64,000 nucleotides of DNA from Yamagishiella unicocca. Taxonomy: Eukaryota; Chlorophyta; Chlorophyceae; Chlamydomonadales; Volvocaceae. The position numbers and the translations under genes are program-made. Where the stretch lies: the NCBI GenBank assembly GCA_003116995.1, contig BDSL01000001.1, forward strand, positions 2,170,001 through 2,234,000. The letters run 5' to 3'. The notes beneath the pieces are model-generated. The model saw only the letters and a program-made list of their open reading frames with translations, was not told the DNA's origin and ran no database searches. How positions within the stretch are numbered: position 1 is the first letter of the stretch; the number at the start of each line of letters is the position of its first letter. Shown piece after piece: positions 1 to 13,459 of this stretch.

Positions 1-2075
1 CGTACCTGCCACCGCCTATCTGCCTAACATGCTCGTACATCCGTCACTGTTGCAGCAAGGCAAAAGCAGCGTGGTCCGCAGGCGACGCTTTGCCTTCCTC
101 TCCCCTGGGAAACTTTGCCTTGCCGTGACAGTATGGGCCACATGGGGCCAACGCGATCCGACGTACTCATTTAACGTTGCCCGGATAGACCTTGGCAGCG
201 TTGCGCGTTTCATCCATCCGTTGGTTGCAATTGTACTCTGGCAGCAGCGCATAGCCAGGAAGGACCGTTTCCCGACCTGCAGTGCGTCCGCTCATTATGC
301 GATGTCGTGGGGCCGCGTTGCCGCGAAATCCCTCAGTCAGCTCCGGGCAAGCCATGGTCCACACATAGCGCTGGTCCACAATCGCGGTCCACACATAGCG
401 CTGGCGCATAGCAGGCCGGCGGCCGCGGTCGCGCTGCGGGCTGCCCTGCGTGGTCGGCCGGTAGCAGCCCACGCCGGGGTTCGGCCGCTGGCCCGCGTGG
501 GGCTGCGGCTGGTGCACCCACCCGGGCCCCCGCCCTGGCTGTGGGCAGTGCGTTTGGGATGTTGTCGCCCTGGCCGCTTTCAATGCGATTGACCCCGGCC
601 GCTGCATGCACCGGGCTGTTTCGCGCCGGCCGGGCATAAGACATAACGGACAGAAAACCCTGGTTTTCCTAGCTGGAATGCGTTTTCCGCTCGCTGACCA
701 CCATCAAACGCCTCATTTCACGGGACGCAAGGTCACAAGCAACGAAGCACGACAGCCCCCAGGCACAGCGCAGGCCCAACTCCACACTGCCGAGCGCCTG
801 ATGTACGGCGACGCACACATATTGCCACATGTTTTCCTCGGTAACCACGTACCAACTCTCCAACGCCAATGAGACACGCTCAGATGTCAGCACCGTGCGT
901 CGCTTTCAGGCGCCCAACGAGCTCGGCTCGGTCAGTAGCTAACTGCACTATCAATAAATAACTGCACGCCCGCGAACGTAACCAGCAGTGCGGCGTTGCC
1001 AACTCAAGCAAACTGTAAAACCTTACTACCCCATGTCCCATCAACGGCGGCACAAATAAACACTGCCGCATGTTCATATATGTGAATGCTTCCGACCCAC
1101 CGGGTACAGCGCCATCACCAAGGCAGCTCTCCCGTTCACATCGCCGAGCGGCCTTCCTACGTATGGTGGTACGGCATCAACGTAGAGGCTCTTTCCCAGC
1201 CGCCCGGAGGGGCCCCCTGGACACCGCTAGGTACATTCTTCAGCACAGACCCAGCACAGGACCTCCCTGGTACGCGCGCCGGACCCGGGCGCAATGCAGC
1301 GCGGCACGCAGCACCTGGATTGCCATCGGGGTTTCGGCCTAACCGCTATGGAGTATCATAATACTCCAGAAGAAACATCACGGACGTTCTAACGTGCAGT
1401 CATGTAACGGACCCGTTGAGGGGGATTCATGGGCGTCCATGGCCAGATCACGAGTTCACAAGAAGGCGACAAGGGTTTGACTTCGGCGAAAGTATGATAG
1501 CTTCGCAAGTAAGACCTGCAGGTTTTGGAATGCGCTATCAGCTGCCGCTGCCACTGCTGCGAGGGCCAACGAGGAACCCAGCAAGATAGCCCAAAGAGGC
1601 AATAACCGCACCCTTCGTAGTGGCAGCTTCAGTTCCCAGTCACCTTGGCGGTGGGCCCACAAACAAATACCCGATAGCAAGTACCCTCTTCTGCGCCCCC
1701 AACGAGGAACCTATAACGTGCAATTCTTGCAGCACGTAACTGATGCTCGGGCGCGGCGAACCCCCCAGGACACTCAAGCCCAGGCCGGACAGCCACTTCC
1801 CACACGTCAGATGGACGGGTGGGCTGGTCGAGGCTGCTACGCCTTATCCCCACGAGCAGGATGGGCTCAGCGACTGGCAGAAAGCACAATTTGCGTTTCG
1901 CTTGCCTGAAAGCTAAAAACGGTAAACCAGCCGCCGCAAGCTCCGAAACACAAAAAACCATACACCGAGCCCCTCCTGCTGTACAAGAATGCATGCAGCG
2001 GAAGAATGTGATCCCACCCACCATCACTCCTCACCGAAAGAAGCAAGCATCGCATCGCCCCACCTCCCGCCCCGC
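1..2075. other. Left flank, no gene recognised
   Basis: Base composition is mixed and reading frames are short. I recognise no protein family on either strand. A short direct repeat of about 19 bases occurs near 356 and 386. The part next to 2075 probably holds the 3' untranslated region of the minus-strand cyclase gene. I found no clear TGTAA signal for it. Confidence 0.4.
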
Positions 2076-5000
2076 TCACGCCTCGCGGCCGCACTGCACC
2101 ACCTCTACCGGTGCCCCGATGCCCTTGAGCGCCACCTTGCCCAGGCTCACCCCCACCATGCCCCGCACCTCCCGCCCCGCGCTGACCTCCTGCGCCAGGA
2201 CCGCCTCGCAGCCCAGCCAGGTCGCCGCGCTGCACAGCACCTGCCCCGCCGCCGCCCGGGCCGCGATCCTGGCGGCTCGGTTCATCACCTTGCCCCGGTA
2301 CGACAGCCGCCCGGAGGACTCGGTCAGGCTATAGGTGACAGGGCCCACATCGAGGCCCACCTGCGGACGGGGGGCGGTGCGACATGGCGCCACAGGTTGG
2401 CGGGCAGTCGGGGTCGGGGCCGGGGTTGCAGTCGGGGTCGGCCCGCTAGTGAGCGGCCATGATGTGTTTCGTGATAGGCCAGTCAGTCAGTCAGCCTTCC
2501 AGTGGCCATCCTCGCTGCGATGCCGAGGGCATGGCAGCCCCTTTCCCGCACCCCCTTCCCCTTTTCCTGCCACTGTACGGCCTCCCTTTCCGGTCACCGC
2601 CATATGGCCAACCCCTTCCGCCCCCGCACCACCGCCTAACCCCACCCCACCTAGGTGTCCACCGACCACGCGCCAACTGTCCCGTCCTTTTCGCGTCAAC
2701 GGTTGTTATGCACCCCCTCACCTTGATGCGGAGCCCCCGCTCCACCAGCCGCCGCGGCGCCGCCAGGATCCGCAGGCTCGGCGACGGTTCCAGGGAGGCC
2801 GCTGCCGCCGCCAACGCCGCTCCCGCCGCCAGCGAGTGCCGCTGCCGCACCGCCGCCATGACGTCACCAAATGGGCCGCCCGGCGAAGCGCTCCTGAAGG
2901 CACCGCCCGGCGTCAGCCCCCTCCCAATCATCCGGCTGCTGGCTGAAGGCGTCCCATCTCGGCTTCCGTAGGCTCCCCACTGCGACCGGCCGACACTGTC
3001 TGGTGAGAGCGAGGTGCCGCTGTTGGTGCTGCACGCGCGGCTTCCCCCGGACAGCAGCCCCAGCGGTGGTGGAAATCGGGGTGCAGGAGCGCAGGCTCCA
3101 GTTGGGGCTGGTGACGAGCCGCCCGCAGTGCGCACAGTGACCACCTGCGGGAGGAGGGCGGGGAGGGGTTGACTGGAGAGGAAGATGGCTGGAAAGGGGG
3201 TGGCTGGAGAGGAGGCCGTATGCAGGTGCTGGGAGGTGACGCGGGGCCTGGCTCAGGAAGGGAGCGCTTGGCGGGGGGTTCAATGCCCTGGATCAGGAGG
3301 ACACAGTGTAAGCTTAAATTGTACCGGTTTTGCACCTAGACGGTGTCTACGCGATTACCAACCCAAAATAGGCCAGGAGAAGGGAATGGATTTCCCAGTT
3401 GTTTGTGCTGAGGCTTTCTCCGCCAAGAGACGGAGTAAGTTAGAGGACTGCCTGCTGATCGGAAAGTAGCTAAATAAAAGCACGTCGAAGCACGCTACTG
3501 TTCCATGGGTCGATCCGGGCATCCGCTGGACGGCCCACCAAAAGGGCACACCCACCCATCTGATGGGGTTGACGCCACGCTCATGATGTGCGCGTTGCAC
3601 CACTGCGTCGCGTGTTCCAACCGACGAGGAAAGGTCCTCTGCACAAGACTTCGTGCTTCTCTTGAGAATGTACGTGCACATTACTAAGTACGTCTCTTAA
3701 GATTCTTCAACTTAGGAGGCCGAGCGATGAGCGAATCCCAAGAAATATTCGAAGGGGCATCCTTGCAGGAAAACGCCTTACCTAGAGGATTTTATTCGGA
3801 CAGGAGCAAAGTGCAAGAGCTGCGACGTAATAGGATGTGAACCGACCAAAAGCCTTTGATGACAAAGCGGTCACTCTTCGCCGATATTGACGCTCCGTCT
3901 TCAAATTCTTCCTCAACATGGATCATGATCCCTTTCCTAAAACGATTTTTCTTGCTGCGTGTCGCATCTTGGACAGCATCAAACATTTTAGGAGTAATGA
4001 GAGTCGCACGTCTCCGCACGTCTCCCACTCTTCCTACTTGCGCAGCCTAACCGACGCCTTCCGCACGTTTTGATCAAGACGCCACGCTTCGCGACGATCC
4101 TCTCACGATGCTCTTCTTGCAACCTCACGATACTCTTCTTGCAGTTATCCTCAACATGAACGCAAAATTTGCAATTCCGGTACTTGGTGCCAAGCTGCTT
4201 ACCTCCTCGCACAGCTCGTGGGCCAGGAGCACGTCCTCCCAGGCCTGCAGGACGAGCAACCGGACGTTCGGGGGGCGCAGCAGGACCATTTGAAGACCCC
4301 ATGCCGTAACGGGTACGGGTACTGGCCTTAAAACCGGCCTTTGCAGGATGCCAAAACGCGGTACGTGTAGGCGCACACTAACCTACTGCCGCGGTTCCGT
4401 CCTCCCTGCTTCACTGCCGTACCCGGACCACGCCCCTGCCCTCCCAGCCCGCCTCACCAGCTCCTGCAGATCGTCGACGCAATCCAGCGCCCACTCCACA
4501 CCCGCCGCCGGCGACCCGAAGGCTGCCAGCACCAGCCCGTCGCCCCCCTCCACCAGGTATCCACCCTGGTCGCCCAGCAGCCGACACACCAGGCGCTGGA
4601 ACTGGTCCAGGGCGCGAGCAGCCGGGCCCGGTAGGTCGGCCAGCAGCGTGGAAGCACCCACCACCTTCTGCGGGGGGGCGGGGTGAGGGCCGGTGCCGGC
4701 GAGGAAAGGAAAACGTCGTCTGCTGGCCGTATATCCGTACGACAATGCCGTAGCAGCGGCACAGCAGCGGCGTCCGGTGGCGCTGTTAACACTATTGGCG
4801 GCGCTGGCGGTGGCGGTGTGGACGCAGACAGCGGCATTCTTGCGACGCAGATCGCGCCGGCCTAGATGCACCCTGCCCTGCCCCTGCCCTGTCACTAAGC
4901 GTGTTTCTTCGCTGCCCAATGCCCTGCCGTGCCTCCGCCGCCCTGCCCTGCCGTGCCCTCCGCCGCCCTGCCCTGCCGTGCCCTCCGCCGCCCTGCCCTG

Positions 5001-8000
5001 CCGTGCCCTCCGCCGCCCTGCCCTGCCGTGCCCTCCGCCGCCCTGCCCTGCCGTCCCCTCCGCCGCCCTGCCCTGCCGTGCCGCCCCCGCGCTCACCATG
5101 AACGCAATGGCCACGGTGCCGGTGGGCGCCCCCAGGCTGCCCAGCTGCGTCTCCCTCACGCTGCGTAGCGGCGCCACATGCGCCAGCCGGCAGAGCAGCG
5201 GCTCCGGAACCGCCACAAACAGCGGCACCTCCTCGCCAGCAGCCGCACCCTCACTGAGCGGCGCGGGCGCCCGCGAGGGCTCCTGTGGTGGCTGGTCCTT
5301 CCCCTGGTGCCCAGCGCCCGACAGCGTTAGCGACACCTGCACTTCGGAGCTGCTGATAGCAGCGACGTAGGAAGTGGGGATGGCGGGGGAGGCGGGGGCG
5401 AGGCCGGCGGGCGGCTTGGCCTCGACCAGCACGTGGTGGCCCGCGTAGAGGACCACCGCGCCGCAGCTGCTGGCTCGGCGGTCAGCTGAGTCGCTGTGGC
5501 GCAGCCGCTCAAAGGCCTGACTGGAGAGGGTGATGATGCCGCCAGGAGCCGCGTCGCCCACTGCTCGGCAGGAGAGAGCAGCGCAGGGCAGGGCGCGGCA
5601 AGCGTTGTTGGCGGGTTCTTTGGGCACGAAGAAGGCAAGCGCGTCACAACCCAAGAGCGGAACCCTACGGGTTGAGCACTCGCTAACGGCGCCTCGAGGG
5701 TGCCGTCACGTACGATAGCAGAGTGCCGCCGGAGGCGGTGTTCGATATACACTAGGGAGGGCGGGATGGGTGCGGTTCTCTGGTTGATGGCTGGAGGCGA
5801 GTTCGAGAGTTTGCAGGGAAATATCGGCTGCGCCCTCAGATTGGCTGTCAGTCCAGCGCCCGACCCAGGCCAGTTCTCTCCACTTACCGAGCTTGGCCGT
5901 TTCCAGGATGGGACCTGAGGTGCAGAGGGAGCGACCGGGGTGAGCAGGGCAGGGCGAGGAGGGGGTGAGGAGAAGCGTCTTTGAAGCAGCATGCTGAAGA
6001 ACTTGCTTGTGCATCCCGAGCCGGGAAGGAGAGGGCGGGAGTAGAGGGGTGGTCGTCACACAGCGTGCACTGCCTTTTGGGAGCTGGGAGTGGCGTGCCG
6101 CGCATCCCTCCGGCGCCTCCAAACCTTGGCCGCCAGCGTGGACGAGCATCAGCCTCAACCCCACATGGCGTTGACGCTGGGCATCCTATCACGACACCCG
6201 CACCACACAAATGAGTAAGCCCCTTCCACCGTGTCCTAAGTCACACCAACGAGTAAGCCCCTTCCACCGTGTCCTAAGTCACGCTGCTGCTACGGGTGCC
6301 GCACCGCACAGCACTTCCCGCACTTACCGTAGTACTTGTACGAGGAGCCGACCTTGTTGAAGACCAGGTGGCGCGGGTCGTCCAGGCCGCAGTGGATGCC
6401 TGCAGGCGCCCAGGAGCCGCAACCAGATCACCCAGCGACCACGTCAGCTGAATGCGCACGGGACCGCCCCAGAGGCACTGACGCCGTACGTTGTGTCGTC
6501 GAGGCGAAGGGACAAAACCATCAGCAGGCAGGCGCTGTACCCCACCTACGCCCCAATCCATTTGCAGCAGCACGCGACTTGCCCATGCGCACGCAGAGGC
6601 CTCGGAAGACCACTGTCGCCTGCTCCCCGGCAGCCAGGGCGCACGTAACCTGCTGGGCGGGCAAGCCAAAGCGGCAGGAGGGGCCAAGCGGATCAGGGTA
6701 AGGGAGGTCGCAAAGAGTACGTGGGCAAAAGGAAAACCTGTGCACGAAAGGAAAGTGTTTAGAACAGACGTTTCTAGATGCATGCTGGCGTACGTGTGCG
6801 GGCCGTGCTTCGCCAGAGGAGACGTGGAAATTAAATAACAGACAGCTGCCGCATCGGTGCCATGATGGGGTGGCGTGTTATCATGTTCGCTGCTGCCCTG
6901 CTTGGGAAGGCCACGGTACCTTGCAGGCACGTGAGGTCAGCGCGGCTGCCGGCGGCAGTGTCGGCGGCGCCAGCGGGAATGCCGCCGCCAGGGCGCTGTG
7001 CCACGTGCTGCTGGCCGCGCTCCACCAGCCTGCCGCTGCAAGGCCCATGTAGCTGCCCGCGCTCGTCTTGCCGTCCAGGGAGGTCAGCGACGGCACATAC
7101 ACCGACTCCGCGGCCTTCCTCAGCGCGGCCTCCTTCTCGGCAGCAGAGGCCTCCACCTCCCCGGACCCCGCCTCGTCGTCGTTGCCCGAACCCCTCCCGA
7201 ACATGGTCAGCCCCAAGGCACGGAACTGCTCGTCGAGGCCCATCGTCGAGCGGCTCCCGTCCTCCGATGGAGCCACTGACGGGTCCAGCCGGCCGATGAT
7301 GTCCGGAGACGCCGATGCGGACCCTAGGGAGCTCCTGGACTGCCTGATGCGGTTCATAAGCTTGGTGACAGCGCAGTTCAGGCGCAAGCCCGGAGCCACC
7401 TTCATGCCGCTCGACGCCAGCGCGCACGCGCTAGTGACCTTCAAACCGCCGTCCCGTGGGTCGGCGGCCACCAGCGCGCCGTCCGGGTGCGCCAGGAGCT
7501 CGACGGGCCAGTCCTGTTTAAGCAACTCCAGCTGGCAGGCCGACGCGAAGGCCAGGGCGCTGCGGGGAAGCGAAGGAGGAACCAAGCGTGCGTGAGAGAA
7601 AGAGGGGCCACGAGGGAGCCGGTAGTGGCAGTTGCGACTCCCGAGGGCGGGATTGAGACCCTTGACGACTGCCGATCGCACGACCATGCATGGAGGCGCA
7701 CAGCGCCACAACGCTTCATTGCCCACCATCCTGGCATCCTGACACCCGCCAGCGCCCTGCCTAGCTCCTTCCTTCATCTCTCCCCCTTTCTTTTATGTGT
7801 TTCCTCGCGGGTTTCCCCGCTGCCCCCCGTTTACGAACCCCTCGGGTCCGCTGTGCCCCCTGGGCTCACCTGGATGGCGTCGAGAAGGCGATCAGAAATG
7901 AGTCGCCCTCTGCGGGGGCGTTGAGGGCCGGGAGGACACGGCTCGGCGGCAGGCAAGCGGCAGAGGCCGTCCGATCATGGCACACCCCGGACATGGAGAC

Positions 8001-11000
8001 GCATGTGGAGGTCAGAGGGAGTTGGGCCCTGGTGAAACGACCTGTTCTCACGGGGCCGTCCTGCCCTGACGGAACCCTGCTTACCGCCTTGCGTGCAGGC
8101 AGATAAGCCCTTGGCGGGCAGGCAGACAAGCCCTTTGCGGGCAGGCAGATAAGCCCTTGGCGGGCAGGCAGACAAGCCCTTGGCGGGCAGGCAGACAAGC
8201 CCTTGGCGGGCAGGCAGGCAAACCCTTGGCGGGCAGGCAGATAAGCCCTTGGCGGGCAGGCAGACAAGCCCTTGGCGGGCAGGCAGGCAAACCCTTGGCG
8301 GGCAGTTCGGGGCACGTATACAGTTGCCCGTGGGGGCACACAACCTTTTGAGTGCGGCGTGGTGTCGGCATGGTCGACCGGCGGATGTCCTCCCCATCCC
8401 CCGCATGGAGCTGGGTGCTGCACGGGCCGCACCCTGGCTACGCTATCCATGGAGGGGCTGCGACCAACTCGCTTTTTAGGAGCCCCCACGGGGACGGGGA
8501 CAGCCGGTTCCAGCCGCATTTGTTGCGTGGGACGGTGCCGGTGTACGCACCAGGGGATTCTCTCCCGCGGGGAGCCCCGGGCCCTGCAGCGCTAGCTCAT
8601 CGACCTACCTGTCGCTGACTCATAACCGTCGTACTGCTCCATCACCCGGCGGAAGGTAGCATGGTGGATCTTGAGGGCACTGTCCATAGCGGGCACCGAC
8701 AGCTCCTCCCACAGCCGCGTGCTGTTTTGGACGTCTGTGGATAGGGAGGTTTGAGTTAAGGGATTCAAATCGGGTTTCACGAAGCGATTAAAAAAATCTG
8801 GAGAGGGCAACGGCGACCGAGATGCCAGGGGCTGGAAAGGAGCAAGGGCGCGGTGGCTGAGGTTCCAAGAGGAAACGTACCGCTGATGAGCAGGGTCGTG
8901 TCGGGGCTCACTCGCGGCGCCCGAACTCTACCCATGACGTCACGGTGCCCCCGCCGCATCCGCAGCAGCAGCAGCAGCCCCAGGGCCAGTGTCGCCAGCC
9001 CCACGGTCCCCAGCAGGCCCGCCAACAACGCAGCGAGCATCTTGTCGCCATCGTCCGAGGAGCCAGCATCTGAGGGAGGCACATGACGGCGTGACTGGTG
9101 CAATCCAGAAGCAAGACCAGCCAACAGAGGCCACAGGACGCGCAAGCTGGCATTCTAAAGGGACGTTGGTACCAAGGAAAGCACCCAAGACGGGCCACGG
9201 ATAAGGTCCTTCTCCCGCAGCCGCTCATCGTGCTGGGCTATCACCCCGATACAACGCCGCATAACCTGCGACTGGCTTGCAACCATTAACCACCTCAGAG
9301 CCACAGCTGTCAGCACCCAGCGTACCGGGCAGGGGCCGCGCCGGCGAAATCCACTCGCAGTCGATGGCATACTCGTAGCACTTTCGAACCGAGGCGGCAC
9401 CGAAGGCGTCGTTGATCAACTCGAAAACCGACGCCAGGGCAGTCGTGGCTGTAGCTGCCGGTGATGCATCCGGGGACGTCAGCAGCAGCGCCGCTCGCGC
9501 CAGACCCCATTTGGCAAAGTTGGCTGGGTTGGGCGAGGACACGTCCGAGGCGCCATTGGGCGCGTGCAGGGCGTGCCAGACGGCCTGCATGTATGTCTGC
9601 GATCGAGGGATGGGCCATCGATAGCGCGTCCTGGACAAAACAGCACGCCCGCGCACGCCCCTATGGTGTCCTAGCGGCTGAGCTGGGCACCATCATCATC
9701 ACCACCACCACCAGCCCAGCCTGGAAGAGCCCAATGCCGCGTCTTTTCCCCAGACCACCCAAGGGTGTACATCGTGCGGTTTGCGGTGTCTGCATGTTGA
9801 GCGCGGCTTAATTCCTGGCGGGTCGCACCGCCCCTGCCGTGCTCCCACCTGAGCGGTGTCGTCGCTGAGGTTCAGGGCCAGGAAGCCCCCCACGTCAAAG
9901 GGCTGGGCCAGCGCCGTCCACCAGCGTGTGTGCGAGAAGGCCAGCGCGTCCCCTCGTGGCCCAGCGGCCCCCGGGTACCCTAACGCCTGCCGCGCTGCCA
10001 CTGCCGCCGCGTTCTTCAGGGCGTACTGCTCGCTCAGTCGCGCGTCCAGGGCGTCTCTCACCGTGGTGAGCAGCTGCATGGCCTCCTGCGCGGCTGCAAG
10101 CGCGATCGAACGTCGGGAGGGTCACAGGTTTTTGGAGGTGGAATTGGTATAAATGCGCGGCGAGCCGCAATGGGAGGGTGCCGAAAGTGAAGAAGTGGGT
10201 TGAAATTCGCGCGAGATACTGACGCGGTGCGGATGCAGCTGGACCAACTGCAAGCTGCGCTGCTCCAAGAGCCACAGTAAGCGGTGATGGCTCAAGCGTC
10301 AAAGCGGCGTTGCTCCAAGCTTCACAGCAAGCGAAGGGCCCCACCTGGTGCACTTTCTCCATTGAAGCGCGTGAAGCTCTGGAGGATGACCGAGTAGGGC
10401 GCCCGGTTGACGGGCTGGCCGCTCCGCGCCTGCGGCCCCGCGCTGCGCAGCGCCTCTTCGACCGCCGCCGCCTCCAGCTGCATCAACTCACGCGGATTAC
10501 AGCCCTTTCGATGCCCATCATCAGCCTCCACCACGGCCGCCGGCGCCAGGCGCTCCATTTGCCCCGCCACCGAAACGGCCTCGCCGGCCATGCTGCTGCT
10601 GAGCCCCGTGCTGTCGCCGGCCGCGTGTCCATCGAGGTACAGGAGGTCGTGGTTAGCGCTCGCCGCACACAGCTCCCAGGTGCAGTTGACCAGGTCGCCA
10701 GCGGTGCGGCTGCCGGACCTGCGGTCCATGACGATGCGGCTGCCCGGCAGAGGCGCCACCGCCACCGCCACGCCGGGGGCCCGCAGACTCGGCACCGACA
10801 AGGACGACAGTACGACATCCCACTCGACCGTCAGCATGCAGTCCCCGTTGACGAAGTGCCGGCTCACGTCAGTGCACTCTCCCTCGCCCGTCACGGAGCT
10901 GCTGGTGTTGCTGCTGGTGTTGTCTTCCTGCCCGCTGATGGAGCTGTACTCCGGCGCATTGAACTCCAGCAGCCGGCGCAGCATCTCAGCCGCGTAGCGC

Positions 11001-11671
11001 CAGCCGCTGCTGTCAACAAGTGGTGTAGCAGCAGGCGGCGGCACGGACATGTCCCAGTAAACGCCCTGGGCCGTGCCGGCAGTCTGCATGACACTGGCGG
11101 CGATTGCGGCCAGAACGTCTCCCAGACGGCCGCAATCGACATGGGTCGTGATGCATAGTCCGTGCTTGGGCAGGGTCCCCACGCCAGCCACCAGCTCGGC
11201 CTCGGAAACGGCGGCGCGGTGCGCTGCAAGCAGCGAGTGCAACTCCTCCCAGTCGTTGGGAGGCAGGGGAGAAGCGATGCGGCCAGCTGCGTGAAGCTGC
11301 GCTATAGCATCAGCACGGTAGTACATCATGAGAAAAGCCCTTGGGTGGAGAAGCCCTCGAGGATCGGTCGTGTCCACGCAGACGTTCTCGGGGAAATAGG
11401 GGGTTAAGGAGCTTATGATCTCCCAGGCTGTCAATGTTGGCAGTCCCGACATGTCGTGCGTCGTCATGATGAAAGATTCCTCCTGGAAAAGCACGTAATT
11501 CTCCATACTGCTGCCGCTGGCGAAGGACCCTAGTGCCGGTAGGCCGTACGGGTCTAAGACCGGCAGGCCCGCACCACGTGGACTCTGATGTATTTCAGGT
11601 ACACATTTACCCACAAAACCATTCAACCAAGCAGGGTAGCGCATCCAGCTGATGGTGGAGTTCACATCCTG
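2076..11671 (-). CDS. Receptor-like class III adenylate/guanylate cyclase (5' end missing)
   Basis: Predicted transmembrane cyclase. Exons in transcription order: 11671-~10360, 10093-9849, 9596-~9317, 9069-8881, 8734-8609, 7909-7870, 7559-6920, 6649-6583, 6399-6328, 5560-5097, 4667-4458, 4244-4203, 3144-2722, 2360-2076. The first three encode an extracellular solute-binding-like domain, and the fourth a hydrophobic helix followed by RMRRG. Cyclase domain C1 has ISDVQNST and EGDSF, which carry the two metal-binding Asp, then RMGIHCG. C2 starts KVVGAS, so it lacks the first Asp, but has EGGDG, HELCEE, GLDVGPVT and RGKVMNRAARIA with the transition-state Asn and Arg. The two domains therefore look complementary, as in mammalian transmembrane cyclases. 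Exon 8 ends in a GC donor. The first exon begins at an acceptor, so a signal peptide exon should lie above 11671. Whether it makes cAMP or cGMP cannot be told by eye. Confidence 0.85.
4921..5080. repeat. 25-bp C-rich minisatellite in cyclase intron
   Basis: About 6.4 head-to-tail copies of a 25-base unit rich in CCCTGCC and CCGTG fill most of the intron between the exons ending at 5097 and starting at 4667. A few single-base variants occur at the right end. Confidence 0.9.
6213..6284. repeat. 38-bp direct repeat, two copies
   Basis: GAGTAAGCCCCTTCC begins at 6213 and again at 6251, and the following 15 or so bases are also identical. It lies inside a cyclase intron. Confidence 0.85.
8095..8305. 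repeat. 23-bp minisatellite in cyclase intron
   Basis: About nine copies of a 23-base unit containing CCCTTGGCGGGCAGGCAG lie in the intron between the two exons that build C1 (8609 and 7909). Variants ACAAG, ATAAG and GCAAA mix along the array. Confidence 0.9.
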
Positions 11672-13459
11672 CAGAGGTCCGTGGGTGGATGGAATTCTTT
11701 CTAAACGCGCATCGTGCAACGTACTTGTGATGCTAATACTAGGCAAGGTTTAGGGTTGGGAAGCTTCAGAAACCCCATAGAAAATCACGGATTCATATTA
11801 TGGCATTTACGAATCGATGATTGCGTCTGGCACCGACGCACCGTTGCCACGTCGCGTATTGCGATCATGCATGGTTAAAAATGTATGCGTGCGCATTCGA
11901 TTATACCAAACGCCATACCGAGCCGTTGCGCAAGTTGCATAACGGGCCTTGCAGAACGCTGTCCAATACGATGCCCCAGTCTTCCTGCTTTATCATATTG
12001 TCTGATTGGTTCCTGTAGGACAACGAGCTGCGGCACAGAGCAAAGGTACAGTAGGTCGGGGGAGCACGAGTGACATATCAAACACAACACCTACTTGACA
12101 GCTCGCCATAAAAGTGAAGCACAAGCAGAAGGCTTGGCACGTTCTGTGACGCCCACGAAAAAAGAGCCTGCATGCCCCGCCAGGCAGTTGCGGACGATTA
12201 GGTAAACCAGCACCTGGACCAAATACGAAACTGAACGTTTGGTCGCTTTCATAGCCGAGCTACGAAATAGAACGAGTCGTAAATCTACAACGCTGGCCGA
12301 TTGAATGAGGCAGACACGAATGGAATTCCCAGCCCTGCCGTTTGGCTAAAGGTACCGCAGTTGCTATGTTTTAGAACGGTAGTCGCCGCATCGGCAAAGC
12401 AGGTAGGGCGTATGGGTACCTTCGCTCTGAGGAAGCTAACAACAGACATTGAGCGTCGTATAAAGTCGTATAAATTTTCCTCTCGTCCGCCAGTTACTGT
12501 CGTTCACAGCCGCTCCCGCTAAAACCCAGGATTTGGATTTTCGGGCTAATTGTTGTCATTGCACGCATTCCATGGTACCTGCCTCAGGTATATTTGCCGC
12601 CTGCCGCCCAATGGCTACTAAGCACCTGCTTATTTCCGATCGCTGTGAACAAAGTACGACACGTTCTCTGCGGCACTATCCTGCCATCATGAAGCCGCCA
12701 CCAGGCATCCCTACTCAAGGTCCAAACATGGTTTGAGCCATGGCGGCCAAACCAGTCGGAATGTTAAAGCCGTTGCGTCAGTGCAGGGCACAGGACAAGA
12801 ATGATGGAAATAAACCGCCATACTGCATAGCGGGAACCAAAGCGACAGCGCTAATCGTCACTCAGGATGCCGAGATGCTTGCTGCTGCCCGACTTGCGTC
12901 GCTTGGCCTTGTTAGCGTCCTCGTCCGCGTCGCGTTGCCTCTTTGCGCTGAGGCGTCGGAAAGAGCGGGGCAAACGGGACGGGGCAATGCATCGTTATGA
13001 TCCCTTGTGATGGAAAGACAATGTACTCGTATCCCGGGGCAACCATGACATGGAATTTTCTGGGGCCGACACAACATACAGTCATCGACACCCCGACACC
13101 ACGCCTGTCCTCAGCGCACCTGTCCTTCGTTCCCGCCGCCTTTTGGTTAACTGCATGGCATCAAATGAACAAAGGCGCGATATCGATCAGTTATGATGGG
13201 TGCAACGTGCCGACATTACCATACCAAGCTGAACGTTAGCGACATTCTTTCCAATCCGTCCAGCGCGACTCACCCTCGGCCTCTGCTGACGCTGCACCGC
13301 TGCGGGCGCTGCGGGTGGAGGCGCGCCCTCGCGCACCGCGCGGCTCCCCGCTGTCCGATGGCAGCGGCACAGCTGCCGCCGCATGGACCCCCTCGCCCCC
13401 GTGAGCGCCAGCCACGCGACTGGAAGACCTGGTTGCGCGAGCGGGCCGGCCCCCGGTCT
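11672..13459. other. Gap between cyclase and coiled-coil genes
   Basis: This stretch is less GC-rich than its flanks, especially 11750-12500. It should contain the missing 5' exon or exons and promoter of the cyclase gene and the 3' untranslated region of the coiled-coil gene. I could not recognise a signal-peptide exon, and no reading frame here resembles a known family. Confidence 0.4.
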